DNA of 22,965 bases from Pedobacter sp. (lineage in GTDB: Bacteria; Bacteroidota; Bacteroidia; Sphingobacteriales; Sphingobacteriaceae): NCBI GenBank assembly GCA_030149995.1, contig JASLGV010000460.1, positions 1 to 22,965 on the forward strand, read 5' to 3'. The translations under genes and the position numbers were made by a program. Below are positions 15,747-22,965 of the stretch, one piece after another. The notes beneath the pieces were generated by a model that saw only the letters and a list, made by a program, of their open reading frames with translations, was not told where the DNA came from and ran no database searches. Within the stretch, counting starts at the first letter, position 1. Each line of letters opens with the position of its first letter.

Positions 15747-16556
15747 TTATAGCTTTTCCTCAAACTTATACGCTAACAAAGCCGGTACCCGTATACTTTC
15801 CACAATTTTCCAGTTCTTTTTTTCTTCTGTAAACCGCGGAATGGATAAGCCGGAAAGTTTGGCTGCATGTGTATAAAAGTCTTTTCTTGCCGGATGTTCA
15901 GGGGCACAGGCATTGTACGTGTGCGCAAAAGCTTGTTTTTGTATTATGGAGCAGGCAATACCTACAGCATCTTTTTGGTGTATTAAATTAACCGGTGCAA
16001 GTCCGTTTGGAATACCTTCTTTTCCGGCAAAGAATCTTGCCGGATTGCGCTGCGGGCCAATTAAACCGGCAAAACGAATAATTGTAGGAGAGAATGAAGG
16101 GTACGTTTTGATTAAAGCTTCTGCTTCTAACAACATCTTTCCCGAATCGGTATCCGGAACAGGTTCGGTATTTTCATTAACCGTTTTATTCGTATCGCCG
16201 TAAACACTTGTTGAACTGATTAAAACCACTTGTTTACACCGGTTTTCTGCTGCGGTTAAAATGGCCTTTATTTTATCGGGATATTCACTAAACTCTACCG
16301 ATTTACGTTTAGGTGGAATACAAATGAACAAGACATCGGCATCAAAAAAGGTGGGATCAGTCTGTAAATTTTGTGCTGAAAAGTTAATTAAATAAGGTTG
16401 TACTTTTTCTTCCTCTAAGATGAGAAGTTTTTCTGCTGTAGTGGTAGAACCTTTAACTGTATACCCTAAGGCAACCAGCTTTTTTGCCAGGGCCATTCCA
16501 AACCAGCCACAACCTAAAATGGAGATGGTATGGATGGGTGGAGATATTGACATCAT
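15747..16556 (-). CDS. NAD(P)-binding epimerase/dehydratase-like protein (YeeZ-like extended SDR)
   Basis: A 269-residue Rossmann-fold protein. The glycine motif is G15-C-G17-W-F-G20 after strand ISIL, and the next strand ends GYTVKGSTTT, suggesting NADP preference. LISSTSVYGD (112-121) is the active-site strand of extended SDR epimerases, but no standard Y-x3-K follows Y119 (position 123 is N, 124 is K), as in YeeZ-like members. It could be a reductase or a non-catalytic nucleotide-binding protein. It lies 24 bases downstream of thymidine kinase on the same strand, so the two are probably cotranscribed, without an obvious shared pathway. The MM start has two adjacent ATGs; either is possible. 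Confidence 0.75.
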   Translation of the reverse strand: MMSISPPIHTISILGCGWFGMALAKKLVALGYTVKGSTTTAEKLLILEEEKVQPYLINFSAQNLQTDPTFFDADVLFICIPPKRKSVEFSEYPDKIKAILTAAENRCKQVVLISSTSVYGDTNKTVNENTEPVPDTDSGKMLLEAEALIKTYPSFSPTIIRFAGLIGPQRNPARFFAGKEGIPNGLAPVNLIHQKDAVGIACSIIQKQAFAHTYNACAPEHPARKDFYTHAAKLSGLSIPRFTEEKKNWKIVESIRVPALLAYKFEEKL

Positions 16557-16580
16557 AAGGTTCTAATGAGGTTATTTGAT

Positions 16581-17162
16581 TTAATCAGCTGCAGAATGAT
16601 AACAAGCGCGGCATCTTGGTTCGTAGCTTTCCTTTTCGCCCAGCAGCACAGTCGAATTGCTGGCTACCGTACGGTAGCTGTAAAGCGCCGGGTTGCCACA
16701 GCATACGCATACTGCATTTACTTTGGTTACATGTTCGGCAATGGCCATCAACGCTGGCATGGGGCCAAAAGGCTTGCCTGTAAAATCCATATCAAGACCG
16801 GCAACAATTACACGAATGCCCTTTAGCGCAAGCTTATTACAAACTTCTGGGAGTTCATCGTCAAAAAATTGTGCTTCATCGATGCCAACTACCTGGGTAT
16901 TGGTGCCCAATAATAAAATTGCAGAAGCATTTTCTACCGGAGTAGAAGGAATGGAATTCTGATCGTGCGAAACAACAGCTGTTTCGTGATAACGCGTATC
17001 GGTTCTGGGTTTAAATATTTCTACATTTAACTTTGCGATCTGTGCTCTTTTTAAACGACGGATCAATTCTTCTGTCTTGCCAGAAAACATAGAGCCACAT
17101 ACCACCTCTATACTGCCTGAAAATTCTCCTCTTCTTCTAAAATTTTGTTCGCTAAATAACAT
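16581..17162 (-). CDS. tdk: Thymidine kinase (type II)
   Basis: A 193-residue protein of the usual length for type II thymidine kinases, phosphorylating thymidine to dTMP in the salvage pathway. It has the Walker A GSMFSGKT (23-30), the catalytic/Mg motif DEAQFF (95-100), the thymidine lasso region (about 155-180) and two zinc-binding pairs, C152/C155 and C184/C187. Glycine-rich [12 protein letters not shown] (122-133) is typical. Its neighbour downstream is an epimerase-like protein; upstream is a gene-free stretch of about 495 bases. Confidence 0.95.
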   Translation of the reverse strand: MLFSEQNFRRRGEFSGSIEVVCGSMFSGKTEELIRRLKRAQIAKLNVEIFKPRTDTRYHETAVVSHDQNSIPSTPVENASAILLLGTNTQVVGIDEAQFFDDELPEVCNKLALKGIRVIVAGLDMDFTGKPFGPMPALMAIAEHVTKVNAVCVCCGNPALYSYRTVASNSTVLLGEKESYEPRCRACYHSAAD

Positions 17163-17657
17163 GCTCTATTTTTAAAATCACATTCCAACAGCAGTATTCT
17201 CAAATGATTTCTTAAAATCCGATTCTACGTGAAATGAAGATATGGTATGGTTTATACGTTTCCCGGGTTAACAACCTTATTTAATATTTAAACAAATTGT
17301 GTATCAGCACAAACCGTTCGGTTTGATGTCTCTGCGCTTTTGGTAAAATAAATCAAAGCTTATTTACACACAAAAGTCTGCTTTTTCTGTTTAAATTTTA
17401 AGTAACAAAGATATAAAAAAATGGATGCGACCCTATATAAATAGGTACTCAATTGGAAGGAACTTTACAGAAAAAGCTTTCGGAAAAATCTTAAGTTTTG
17501 AATTTCAGTAAGTATCATTTTGAAATAAATTTTGAGGCATTCTTTATTTCCCGTTCCGGTTTTAAGGAGCGTACTTAAATTTTATGTCGCGCGTTTATGG
17601 CAGAGACAAACTAAATTAATGATATTCGTACATCAGAATATTTAAACTGGCTTTAAG
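17163..17657. other. Gene-free divergent region between tdk and exodeoxyribonuclease III
   Basis: About 495 AT-rich bases separate two divergent genes. I see no ORF longer than about a dozen codons with a ribosome-binding site, and no tRNA. Symmetries seen are AAACCGTTCGGTTT (17311-17324, 6-bp arms) and CCTATATAAATAGG (17432-17445, 5-bp arms). No full promoter consensus could be placed. Confidence 0.5.
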
Positions 17658-18431
17658 ATGAAAATAGCAACTTATAATGTAAACGGGGTAAACGGCAGGC
17701 TTCCTGTGTTGCTTCGCTGGCTCGAAGAAACGAAACCAGATGTTGTGTGCCTGCAGGAACTGAAAGCACCACAGGAGAAGTTTCCGGAGCAAGCCATCAG
17801 AGATGCCGGATATAATGCCATCTGGCATGGGCAAAAAAGCTGGAATGGCGTGGCTATCTTAACACGTAATCTCGAAATACAGGAACTTAAACGTGGATTA
17901 CCCGGCGATGAGGAAGATTTGCAAAGCAGATATATAGAAGCTTCTGTAAATGGAATTGTTATTGGTTGCTTGTATCTGCCAAATGGGAACCCTGCACCAG
18001 GACCAAAGTTTGAATACAAGCTGGATTGGTTTAAACGATTGCACATTCATGCAGCACAACTGCTTAAACGGGATATACCGGTTATCCTGACTGGCGATTA
18101 TAATGTAATGCCCACCGAACTCGATGTATATAAACCAGAGCGTTGGGTAGATGATGCCTTGTTCAGACCTGAAACAAGAAATGCATTTAAGGAACTTGTA
18201 GGTCAGGGTTGGACAGATGCTTTGAGGAAGCTGCACCCGGATGAAAAAATTTATACTTTCTGGGATTATTTCCGGAATGCTTACGGACGTGATGCGGGCC
18301 TGCGTATAGATCATTTTTTGCTAAGCCCGGAAGTAGATAAACGCTTATTATCGGCAGGCGTCGATAAACAGGTTCGGGGCTGGGAAAAGACAAGTGATCA
18401 CGCACCCGTATGGATCGAAATAACGGATTAG
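17658..18431 (+). CDS. xth: Exodeoxyribonuclease III (AP endonuclease family)
   Basis: A 257-residue enzyme of the usual length for XthA-type exonuclease III/AP endonuclease, which cuts 5' to abasic sites and trims 3' ends in base excision repair. All signature residues are visible: N7 (TYNVNGVNGR), E34 (LQELKAP), Y106 (YLPNGN), D147 and N149 (TGDYNVMP), W202/D203 in the FWDY stretch, D218 (RIDH) and D248-H249 (SDHAPV). It is cytoplasmic and monocistronic, ending at a strong terminator shared with the converging OmpA-like gene. Confidence 0.95.
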   Translation: MKIATYNVNGVNGRLPVLLRWLEETKPDVVCLQELKAPQEKFPEQAIRDAGYNAIWHGQKSWNGVAILTRNLEIQELKRGLPGDEEDLQSRYIEASVNGIVIGCLYLPNGNPAPGPKFEYKLDWFKRLHIHAAQLLKRDIPVILTGDYNVMPTELDVYKPERWVDDALFRPETRNAFKELVGQGWTDALRKLHPDEKIYTFWDYFRNAYGRDAGLRIDHFLLSPEVDKRLLSAGVDKQVRGWEKTSDHAPVWIEITD

Positions 18432-18442
18432 CAGGATCAAAA

Positions 18443-18485
18443 AAAGAGGTTGCATCCGTATATCTTTTTAAGATGCAACCTCTTT
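18443..18485. terminator. Bidirectional terminator between xth and the OmpA-like gene
   Basis: AAAGAGGTTGCATC (18443-18456) pairs perfectly over 14 bp with 18472-18485 around a 15-base loop, with A/T-rich flanks on both sides. Confidence 0.8.
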
Positions 18486-18499
18486 AATTATATAGTATT

Positions 18500-19033
18500 T
18501 TAAAGGGCTGCTTTAATTTCTACTCTTCTGTTTAAAGCTCTGCCAGCCTCTGTGTTGTTGCTTACAGCAGGATTTTTATCACCATATCCTTTTATATCAA
18601 TTCTTTGCGAGCTGATGCCTCCATTAATCAGGTAAGACTTTACAGCATTTGCGCGGTCTACTGATAAAGACATGTTGTGAGCGGCTGTACCTTCTGCAGA
18701 AGAATATCCGTTTAATACAAATTTTACGGTGTTGTCTTTCTTCATTTCAGCAACAGCTTTGTCAAGTATTCCAAATGAGGCTGTTTTCAGTACATCCGAA
18801 TTAAATTCAAATTGAATATTTTCGAAATTATAATTGGGTTTTTCTACAACCGCAGTTTGTTCAGGTTCGCGTTCTTTTTGTGGCTCAGGCTTTTTTGTTT
18901 CAACAGGCGGGGTGGTTTTTTCAACTGCTACAGGTTCCTGCTTGGTTACAACTTTTTTAGTTTTGCATGCAGACATACTCAACGTTAAAAGACCGATGAG
19001 TGCTGTAAGTAATAGGTTTTTTTGTGTGTTCAT
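18500..19033 (-). CDS. OmpA-family lipoprotein (peptidoglycan-binding-like domain)
   Basis: A 177-residue lipoprotein: signal peptide with lipobox MSAC (lipidated C23), a Pro/Glu/Lys-rich spacer (about 28-66) and a C-terminal OmpA domain (about 68-177, FEFNSDVL, LSVDRANAVKSYL, GYGDKNP, NRRVEI). This layout tethers the outer membrane to peptidoglycan. In the usual G-H-T-D-x2-G loop the sequence is G109-Y-S-S112-A-E-G115, so the Asp that normally contacts diaminopimelate is Ser; the Arg of the LS-x2-RA motif (R128) is present. Such variants occur in other OmpA-domain proteins, so binding may be altered rather than lost. It is monocistronic; the leader contains an inverted repeat described separately. 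Confidence 0.88.
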   Translation of the reverse strand: MNTQKNLLLTALIGLLTLSMSACKTKKVVTKQEPVAVEKTTPPVETKKPEPQKEREPEQTAVVEKPNYNFENIQFEFNSDVLKTASFGILDKAVAEMKKDNTVKFVLNGYSSAEGTAAHNMSLSVDRANAVKSYLINGGISSQRIDIKGYGDKNPAVSNNTEAGRALNRRVEIKAAL

Positions 19034-19037
19034 GTTT

Positions 19038-19077
19038 AATCAATTTTAGGCTACAAGAGTAAGTAAAAAAATTGATT
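19038..19077 (-). promoter_or_regulatory. Inverted repeat in the OmpA-like gene leader
   Basis: AATCAATTTT (19038-19047) pairs with AAAATTGATT (19068-19077) over 10 bp around a 20-base loop. The proximal arm ends five bases before the start codon, so folding would cover the ribosome-binding region. Confidence 0.35.
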
Positions 19078-19183
19078 GATGCCCAAAATATTAACTTGTA
19101 ACCATAACTTTTACAAAGGGAATAATACTTTATGGAGCTTAAAATATGATCCTGGAAATTACGTTTTAAACATATTTATTTAG

Positions 19184-19216
19184 CAACTGTTAAAATAAGC
19201 AGTATTTTAGCAGTTG
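19184..19216. other. 33-base near-perfect hairpin of unknown function
   Basis: CAACTGTTAAAATA (19184-19197) pairs with TATTTTAGCAGTTG (19203-19216): a 14-bp stem with one G-T wobble and a 5-base loop (AGCAG). It lies between two divergent genes, where a terminator is not expected, and lacks a T tract on the + strand. A further TTAAAATAGC copy lies at 19231-19240. Confidence 0.5.
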
Positions 19217-19241
19217 GTGACGGTAAATTGTTAAAATAGCT

Positions 19242-19273
19242 CTAAATTTCTAAGGGGAGAATCCCGGATTTAG
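19242..19273 (+). other. Nested hairpin upstream of the 388-residue protein
   Basis: CTAAAT (19242-19247) pairs with ATTTAG (19268-19273), and inside it GGGA (19255-19258) pairs with TCCC (19262-19265) around GAA. With the hairpin at 19184-19216 it makes this gap look structured, perhaps a small RNA or binding region. Confidence 0.3.
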
Positions 19274-19332
19274 AAGTGAATTAAATGTAATATTTGTAAT
19301 TTGTTTTACCAAACTAAACCGGTATTATATAT

Positions 19333-19340
19333 TATTTTTG
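19333..19340 (+). promoter_or_regulatory. Candidate -7 element of the 388-residue protein gene
   Basis: TATTTTTG is a perfect TAnnTTTG match about 45 bases before the ATG. The nearest TTTG (19300-19303) is 29 bases away, too far, so only the -7 half is supported. Confidence 0.35.
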
Positions 19341-19385
19341 AATGTATAACAATCAATATAAATCAGTTAAAAGTCGTTTAAGTGT

Positions 19386-20552
19386 ATGATGAATCAACAG
19401 GATATTTTTAGAAAAGTAGGCAACATATTAACCGAATTAAATGAACAATATGGTTTTTTGGCCCAGAACCCAACGCAGTTGAATGATCTGGAGCTCGAAC
19501 TCTTTCTTGCCAATGCCAGTTTTCTTTCAGATCATGTTCACATTTTACAAAAGCTTAATACAGGCAAACCAGCTGTAAATACCGTGCCGGAGCATAAAGA
19601 AATTCCGGCTCCGGTAACTGTTGATCCGGTAGCTGATGTACAAGCCCTGCAATTAACCCCGGAAACGGAAGTACCTGTAGAGGTTTCCGAACCTGAACAA
19701 GATGTTGAAGAAGATCAGCTCACCCTGATTTCTGAGGCAGAAGAGCAAGAGGCCCGCATAGATTTAGACGTAAATACTCCATCGGTTGTGGCTGAAAACA
19801 TTGTTGAAGAGCCGCTTGAAATTCCTGCTTCTGAAGAGAATTTTTTTAAGCCAGATCAGGAAGGTCAAACTTTTGAATTTCTTTTAAATAAGCATATAAC
19901 GGACGATGACCAGTTTGATTTTGAAAAAAGTACCGTAACAGATATTTTTGACCGGCCACTTAGTAAAGAAGAAGAGGAGATCCTGGCCCAGAAAAAGAGA
20001 ATCCGCGAGCAGGAAGAATCTGTAATTACAGATGAAAGTGAACCAATTGAAGAAGAAGAGCAAGGTCCTGAACCATTTTTAATTTCAGTAAAGGAAGAGG
20101 TAATACCTGCTGTAACACCCATTCAGGAGTTTGTGCCTGAACCGGTGGTGCCAGTAGAAAAACCTGTTAGCGCACCTGTACTGGAAGACCGGCCGATTTT
20201 TACACCGAGTGCCATTCCGGTAAAACCGGTTACAGATCCGGCTGAAGATAAAAAGACACCTACTTTAAACGATTTGCTGGCAAAAACAACGGCAAAACCA
20301 GCTGTTGGCAAGCCACCTATAGCAGATTTAAAGCAAGCTATTAATTTAAACGAGAAGCTGCTGTTTATTAAAGATCTTTTTAATGGTTATAATCTGGCAT
20401 ATTCAGAAGCCATCGATCTTGTAAATAAGATGAATAGTTTTGAAGCTGCTGATGCCTTTTTGCAAAGTAATTATGCCGTTAAAAACAATTGGGCTGCAAA
20501 GCAATCGACTGTAGATCAGTTTTACGAATTACTCAACAGAAGATTCAGTTAA
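19386..20552 (+). CDS. Uncharacterised protein with acidic, proline-rich linker and conserved helical ends
   Basis: I cannot assign a function. The 388 residues fall into three parts. Residues 1-60 are predicted helical (IFRKVGNILTELNEQYGFLA, then LELELFLANASFLSDHVHIL). Residues about 61-300 are low-complexity, very acidic and rich in Pro, Val and Glu, probably disordered. Residues about 315-388 form a compact helical domain (IADLKQAINLNEKLLFIKDLF, starting near 317, then YSEAIDLVNKMNSFEAADAFL) of a kind I recall in unannotated Bacteroidota proteins. There is no signal peptide or membrane segment, so it is probably cytoplasmic. Two adjacent ATGs (19386, 19389) are possible starts. It is converged upon by rodA and shares a hairpin terminator with it. 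Two folded ends on a long acidic linker suggest a tethering or scaffold protein; this is inference. Confidence 0.75.
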   Translation: MMNQQDIFRKVGNILTELNEQYGFLAQNPTQLNDLELELFLANASFLSDHVHILQKLNTGKPAVNTVPEHKEIPAPVTVDPVADVQALQLTPETEVPVEVSEPEQDVEEDQLTLISEAEEQEARIDLDVNTPSVVAENIVEEPLEIPASEENFFKPDQEGQTFEFLLNKHITDDDQFDFEKSTVTDIFDRPLSKEEEEILAQKKRIREQEESVITDESEPIEEEEQGPEPFLISVKEEVIPAVTPIQEFVPEPVVPVEKPVSAPVLEDRPIFTPSAIPVKPVTDPAEDKKTPTLNDLLAKTTAKPAVGKPPIADLKQAINLNEKLLFIKDLFNGYNLAYSEAIDLVNKMNSFEAADAFLQSNYAVKNNWAAKQSTVDQFYELLNRRFS

Positions 20553-20558
20553 TAAAAA

Positions 20559-20588
20559 AGCCTGCCATAATTAAGTTTAGGGCAGGTT
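20559..20588 (-). terminator. Terminator between the 388-residue protein and rodA
   Basis: CCTGCC (20561-20566) pairs with GGCAGG (20581-20586), extended by a wobble and an A-T pair, around a 14-base loop. On the minus strand it is followed by CTTTTTTATT, a good T tract, so it mainly serves rodA; the + strand tail (TTGATTATTTTT) is weaker. Confidence 0.65.
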
Positions 20589-20627
20589 GATTATTTTTAA
20601 AGAGGTTTTTGAAAGGAGGATGATCTC

Positions 20628-21890
20628 TTAAATAAAACCCATCCTGTTGGAATCAAGCTTTAGAAAAATAAAGATTAAGATGGTGAAACTCCATAAAGAA
20701 GAACCTCCATAACTGATTAATGGCAACGGAATACCAATTACCGGGATAATACCGATGGTCATTCCAACATTGATAAAAACGTGAAAAAATAAAATACTGG
20801 CTACACAATAACCGTAAACCCTTGAAAAGGTAGACCGTTGGCGCTCGGCCATGTTAACAAGTCTTAAGAGCAGAAAAATATAAAGGCCAATTACAACAGA
20901 ACAGCCTGCAAAACCCCATTCTTCGCCAATTGTAGAAAAGATAAAATCGGTACTTTGTTCAGGCACATAACCGTATTTGGTTTGTGTACCCTCTAAAAAT
21001 CCACGACCTGTGGCCTGCCCCGATCCGATTGCAATCTGCGACTGAATTACATTGTATCCGGCACCTTTGTTATCGGTTTTAAGACCGAGCATCAGTTCAA
21101 TACGTGTTCGTTGGTGTGGCTCTAATATCTTATTGAAAACAACTTTTACAAAAGATAAGTAGCCAATGGCTACAATGGTAACCAGAATGGTTGATATTAC
21201 TATTTTTTGCTTTTTTCTGTTAAAGAAAGCAAATAAAATACCTATAGAACTAATGATACCGATTAATATATAATTGGGCACTAAAAAATCGGCAATAAAA
21301 AGTACAATCATTCCTAAAAAGATTAGGAGAAAATAACCTGATAATCCTTCTCGATATAAGGGGAACATAAAGGCAAGGAAGACTAATGCCGATCCTGTAT
21401 CTGGCTGTAGCATAATGAGCAGCAGGGGTGCTGCCACAATAGCAGCTGCGGCCAGAATGGATTTAAAATCTCTGAACTTCGGATTAAAGGTATTTACATA
21501 TCTTGCCAGGAGCAGGGCTGTTCCAAATTTGGCAAATTCCGAAGGTTGCAACCGAAAAGAACCCAGTGGAATCCAGGCTTGATTACCACCTACATTTCGG
21601 CCAACAAACAGTACAGCAACCAGTAATATTAAGGTGCCACCATAAATAAACGGAGAAAATACATTGAAAAGGCGTCCGTCGAATAAAAGTATGGAAAGAC
21701 CTAAAACCAGTCCGGTTATAATGTAAATCAGCTGTTTTCCATAAAGTGTACTAAAATCGAGTGCACCTGCTTTATCAGGGTTATAAATAGAGGCAAAGAT
21801 ATTGGTAAAACCAACTGCACAAAGGGCAATGTAAATGAGTACCGTAATCCAGTCTACATTAAAAAAAAAACGGTTTCCTTGTTGCTGCAT
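20628..21890 (-). CDS. rodA: Rod-shape-determining SEDS glycosyltransferase RodA
   Basis: A 420-residue polytopic membrane protein of the SEDS family, which polymerises lipid II into glycan strands with PBP2 in the elongasome. Signatures are GNQAWIPLGSFRLQPSEFAK (102-121), QPDTGSALVF (162-171), PEQSTDFIFSTIGEEWGFAG (310-329, with the essential D315) and IPVIGIPLPLISYGGSS (382-398). At 420 residues it is longer than typical RodA (about 370); the extra length lies in the middle (about 225-285) around a loop before the TDF motif, as in other Bacteroidota. It starts 12 bases after the mrdA stop, so the two are one operon. Confidence 0.95.
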   Translation of the reverse strand: MQQQGNRFFFNVDWITVLIYIALCAVGFTNIFASIYNPDKAGALDFSTLYGKQLIYIITGLVLGLSILLFDGRLFNVFSPFIYGGTLILLVAVLFVGRNVGGNQAWIPLGSFRLQPSEFAKFGTALLLARYVNTFNPKFRDFKSILAAAAIVAAPLLLIMLQPDTGSALVFLAFMFPLYREGLSGYFLLIFLGMIVLFIADFLVPNYILIGIISSIGILFAFFNRKKQKIVISTILVTIVAIGYLSFVKVVFNKILEPHQRTRIELMLGLKTDNKGAGYNVIQSQIAIGSGQATGRGFLEGTQTKYGYVPEQSTDFIFSTIGEEWGFAGCSVVIGLYIFLLLRLVNMAERQRSTFSRVYGYCVASILFFHVFINVGMTIGIIPVIGIPLPLISYGGSSLWSFTILIFIFLKLDSNRMGFI

Positions 21891-21902
21891 ATACTCTGCG
21901 CT

Positions 21903-22964
21903 TTATTTATTGGTTTTGGTATTCAGGCCAGCAGTTACCGGAAGGCTGGCTGTTTTTATTTTTAAACTGTCTTTTATCCGTTTTACAGAATCGGCTTTTT
22001 TAATGGAAAGACTATCTGTTTTGCTGAACTTTATTTTTTTTGTTTTATCAATAATCGGCGGTAAGAGATTGGTTTCTGCAAAAGCTTTTACCGTATAACC
22101 GTTGGCACGTGGTTTTATAGAATCTGTAAGGTATTTCTCCACCATAAAACTGGCAATTGGTGCGGCATAAGTACCACCAAAGCCTGCATTCTCTACAATA
22201 ACTGCAATGGCAATTTTCGGGTTGTTACGGGGAGCAAAGCCAATAAATACAGAGTGGTTCTTACCATGTGGATTCTGTACGGTTCCGGTTTTGCCACACA
22301 TTAAGATGTTCGGAATACGCGATTGTGTGGCGGTACCCCAAGGGCTGTTTACCGCGTCCTGCATCCCATTAATTACCGGTTCAAAATGTCTTTCATCTAC
22401 ACCTACGTAGTTTTTAACGATGTATTCTTTTTTAACCACATTCTTGTCGCCAATACCTTTAATCAGGTGTGGTTTAATATAATAACCCCGGTTGGCAATG
22501 GCGGCCATGGCATTTGCCATCTGCAATGGGGTAGAAGTTGTTTCACCCTGACCGATGGCCAGCGAAATAACCGTGGTGTAACCCCATCGTTTACCATAAA
22601 TTTTATCGTAATCATCGGCGGTATAAAACCTGCCTTTTTTCTCAAAAGGCATATCGATACCTAATTTTTCCCCAAAACCAAATTTCCTGATTTTGTTCTG
22701 CCAGTCTTCATAGGTTTGATGCTGATTTTTTAGTCCGTTTTTTATAATCAGATTTTGAAATACATGACAGAAGTAGGTATTGCAGGAACGGGCAAGCCCA
22801 CGGCTTAAACTGATGTTTCCATCCACGTGCTCACATTTAACTTTATGGTTTCCGGCCATGTAGTAGCCCGGGCAATTGAAAGTTGTATTCGGATCAATTA
22901 CACCTTCTTGTAGTCCGATTAAAGCATCCACAGGTTTAAAAGAAGAACCTGGCGAGTAATATCC
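21903..22964 (-). CDS. mrdA: Penicillin-binding protein 2 (transpeptidase), C-terminal part; start beyond window
   Basis: The frame is open to the right edge; about 354 residues are visible and the N-terminal dimerisation domain is missing. The transpeptidase motifs are all present: S-x2-K in PGSSFKP (22932-22952; nucleophile codon 22944-22946), S-x-N in ARSCNTYF, and KTG in CGKTGTVQNP (codons 22284-22292). This is a class B PBP cross-linking peptidoglycan with RodA during elongation, anchored in the inner membrane and acting in the periplasm. After the domain comes a tail of about 70 residues rich in Lys, Ser and Asp, with low-complexity SLKIKTASLPV near the end; such tails are variable. Upstream mre genes are likely but lie outside. 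Confidence 0.95.
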   Translation of the reverse strand, partial: GYYSPGSSFKPVDALIGLQEGVIDPNTTFNCPGYYMAGNHKVKCEHVDGNISLSRGLARSCNTYFCHVFQNLIIKNGLKNQHQTYEDWQNKIRKFGFGEKLGIDMPFEKKGRFYTADDYDKIYGKRWGYTTVISLAIGQGETTSTPLQMANAMAAIANRGYYIKPHLIKGIGDKNVVKKEYIVKNYVGVDERHFEPVINGMQDAVNSPWGTATQSRIPNILMCGKTGTVQNPHGKNHSVFIGFAPRNNPKIAIAVIVENAGFGGTYAAPIASFMVEKYLTDSIKPRANGYTVKAFAETNLLPPIIDKTKKIKFSKTDSLSIKKADSVKRIKDSLKIKTASLPVTAGLNTKTNK

Positions 22965-22965
22965 T

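Noticed and set aside
20612..20631. AAAGGAGG followed directly by ATG, resembling a strong ribosome-binding site
   Set aside because: There is no spacing before the ATG and the frame stops after three codons; it overlaps the rodA end.

Overview
The window reads as chromosomal DNA of a member of the Bacteroidota, most likely a Sphingobacteriaceae species (Pedobacter-like). This rests on an AT-rich base composition (by eye, not computed), Bacteroidota-type promoter elements (TTTG about 19 bases before TAnnTTTG), a large outer-membrane beta-barrel receptor with a carboxypeptidase-regulatory-like domain, LytS/LytTR two-component genes, and what looks like a sphingolipid (inositol phosphorylceramide) locus. 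The genus is inference; no rRNA or phylogenetic marker was compared.

Layout. Positions 3-2494 (+) hold the end of a putative inositol-sphingolipid operon: the C-terminal part of a CDP-alcohol phosphatidyltransferase fused in frame to a DUF4833 domain, a fatty-acid/ceramide hydroxylase, and an AUR1-like PAP2-type inositol phosphorylceramide synthase. An AraC-type regulator (-) converges on it. A divergent lipoprotein S41 protease (+) follows, then a strong bidirectional terminator, a small LEA-2-like lipoprotein and a DUF47/PhoU-like protein (both -), and a GNAT acetyltransferase (+) with a good promoter.

Positions 7272-11654 form a divergon: an 802-residue outer-membrane receptor (-) faces a LytS-type histidine kinase and a LytTR response regulator (+). 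The intergenic region holds five copies of a GG-N2-TTGG-N-AT motif, two facing the receptor and three facing the kinase, with copies on each side exactly 21 bp apart. That is the geometry expected for LytTR DNA-binding dimers, so the pair probably controls both the receptor and itself. This is the clearest regulatory finding in the window.

Positions 11731-17162 hold housekeeping and nucleic-acid genes: a MazG-like pyrophosphohydrolase, a Snf2-family ATPase with an N-terminal SWIM zinc finger, an NAD(P)-binding epimerase-like protein and thymidine kinase. After a gene-free stretch of about 495 bases come exodeoxyribonuclease III, an OmpA-like lipoprotein, and an uncharacterised 388-residue protein with a long acidic linker. 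The 352-base gap between the last two contains two strong hairpins that no gene explains. The right end carries the elongasome genes mrdA (PBP2, start beyond the window) and rodA (-).

I see no rRNA, tRNA, CRISPR array, insertion sequence or phage gene. The window is mostly core chromosome. The parts most worth a second look are the fused lipid enzyme, the phased LytTR sites and the structured 19184-19273 region.
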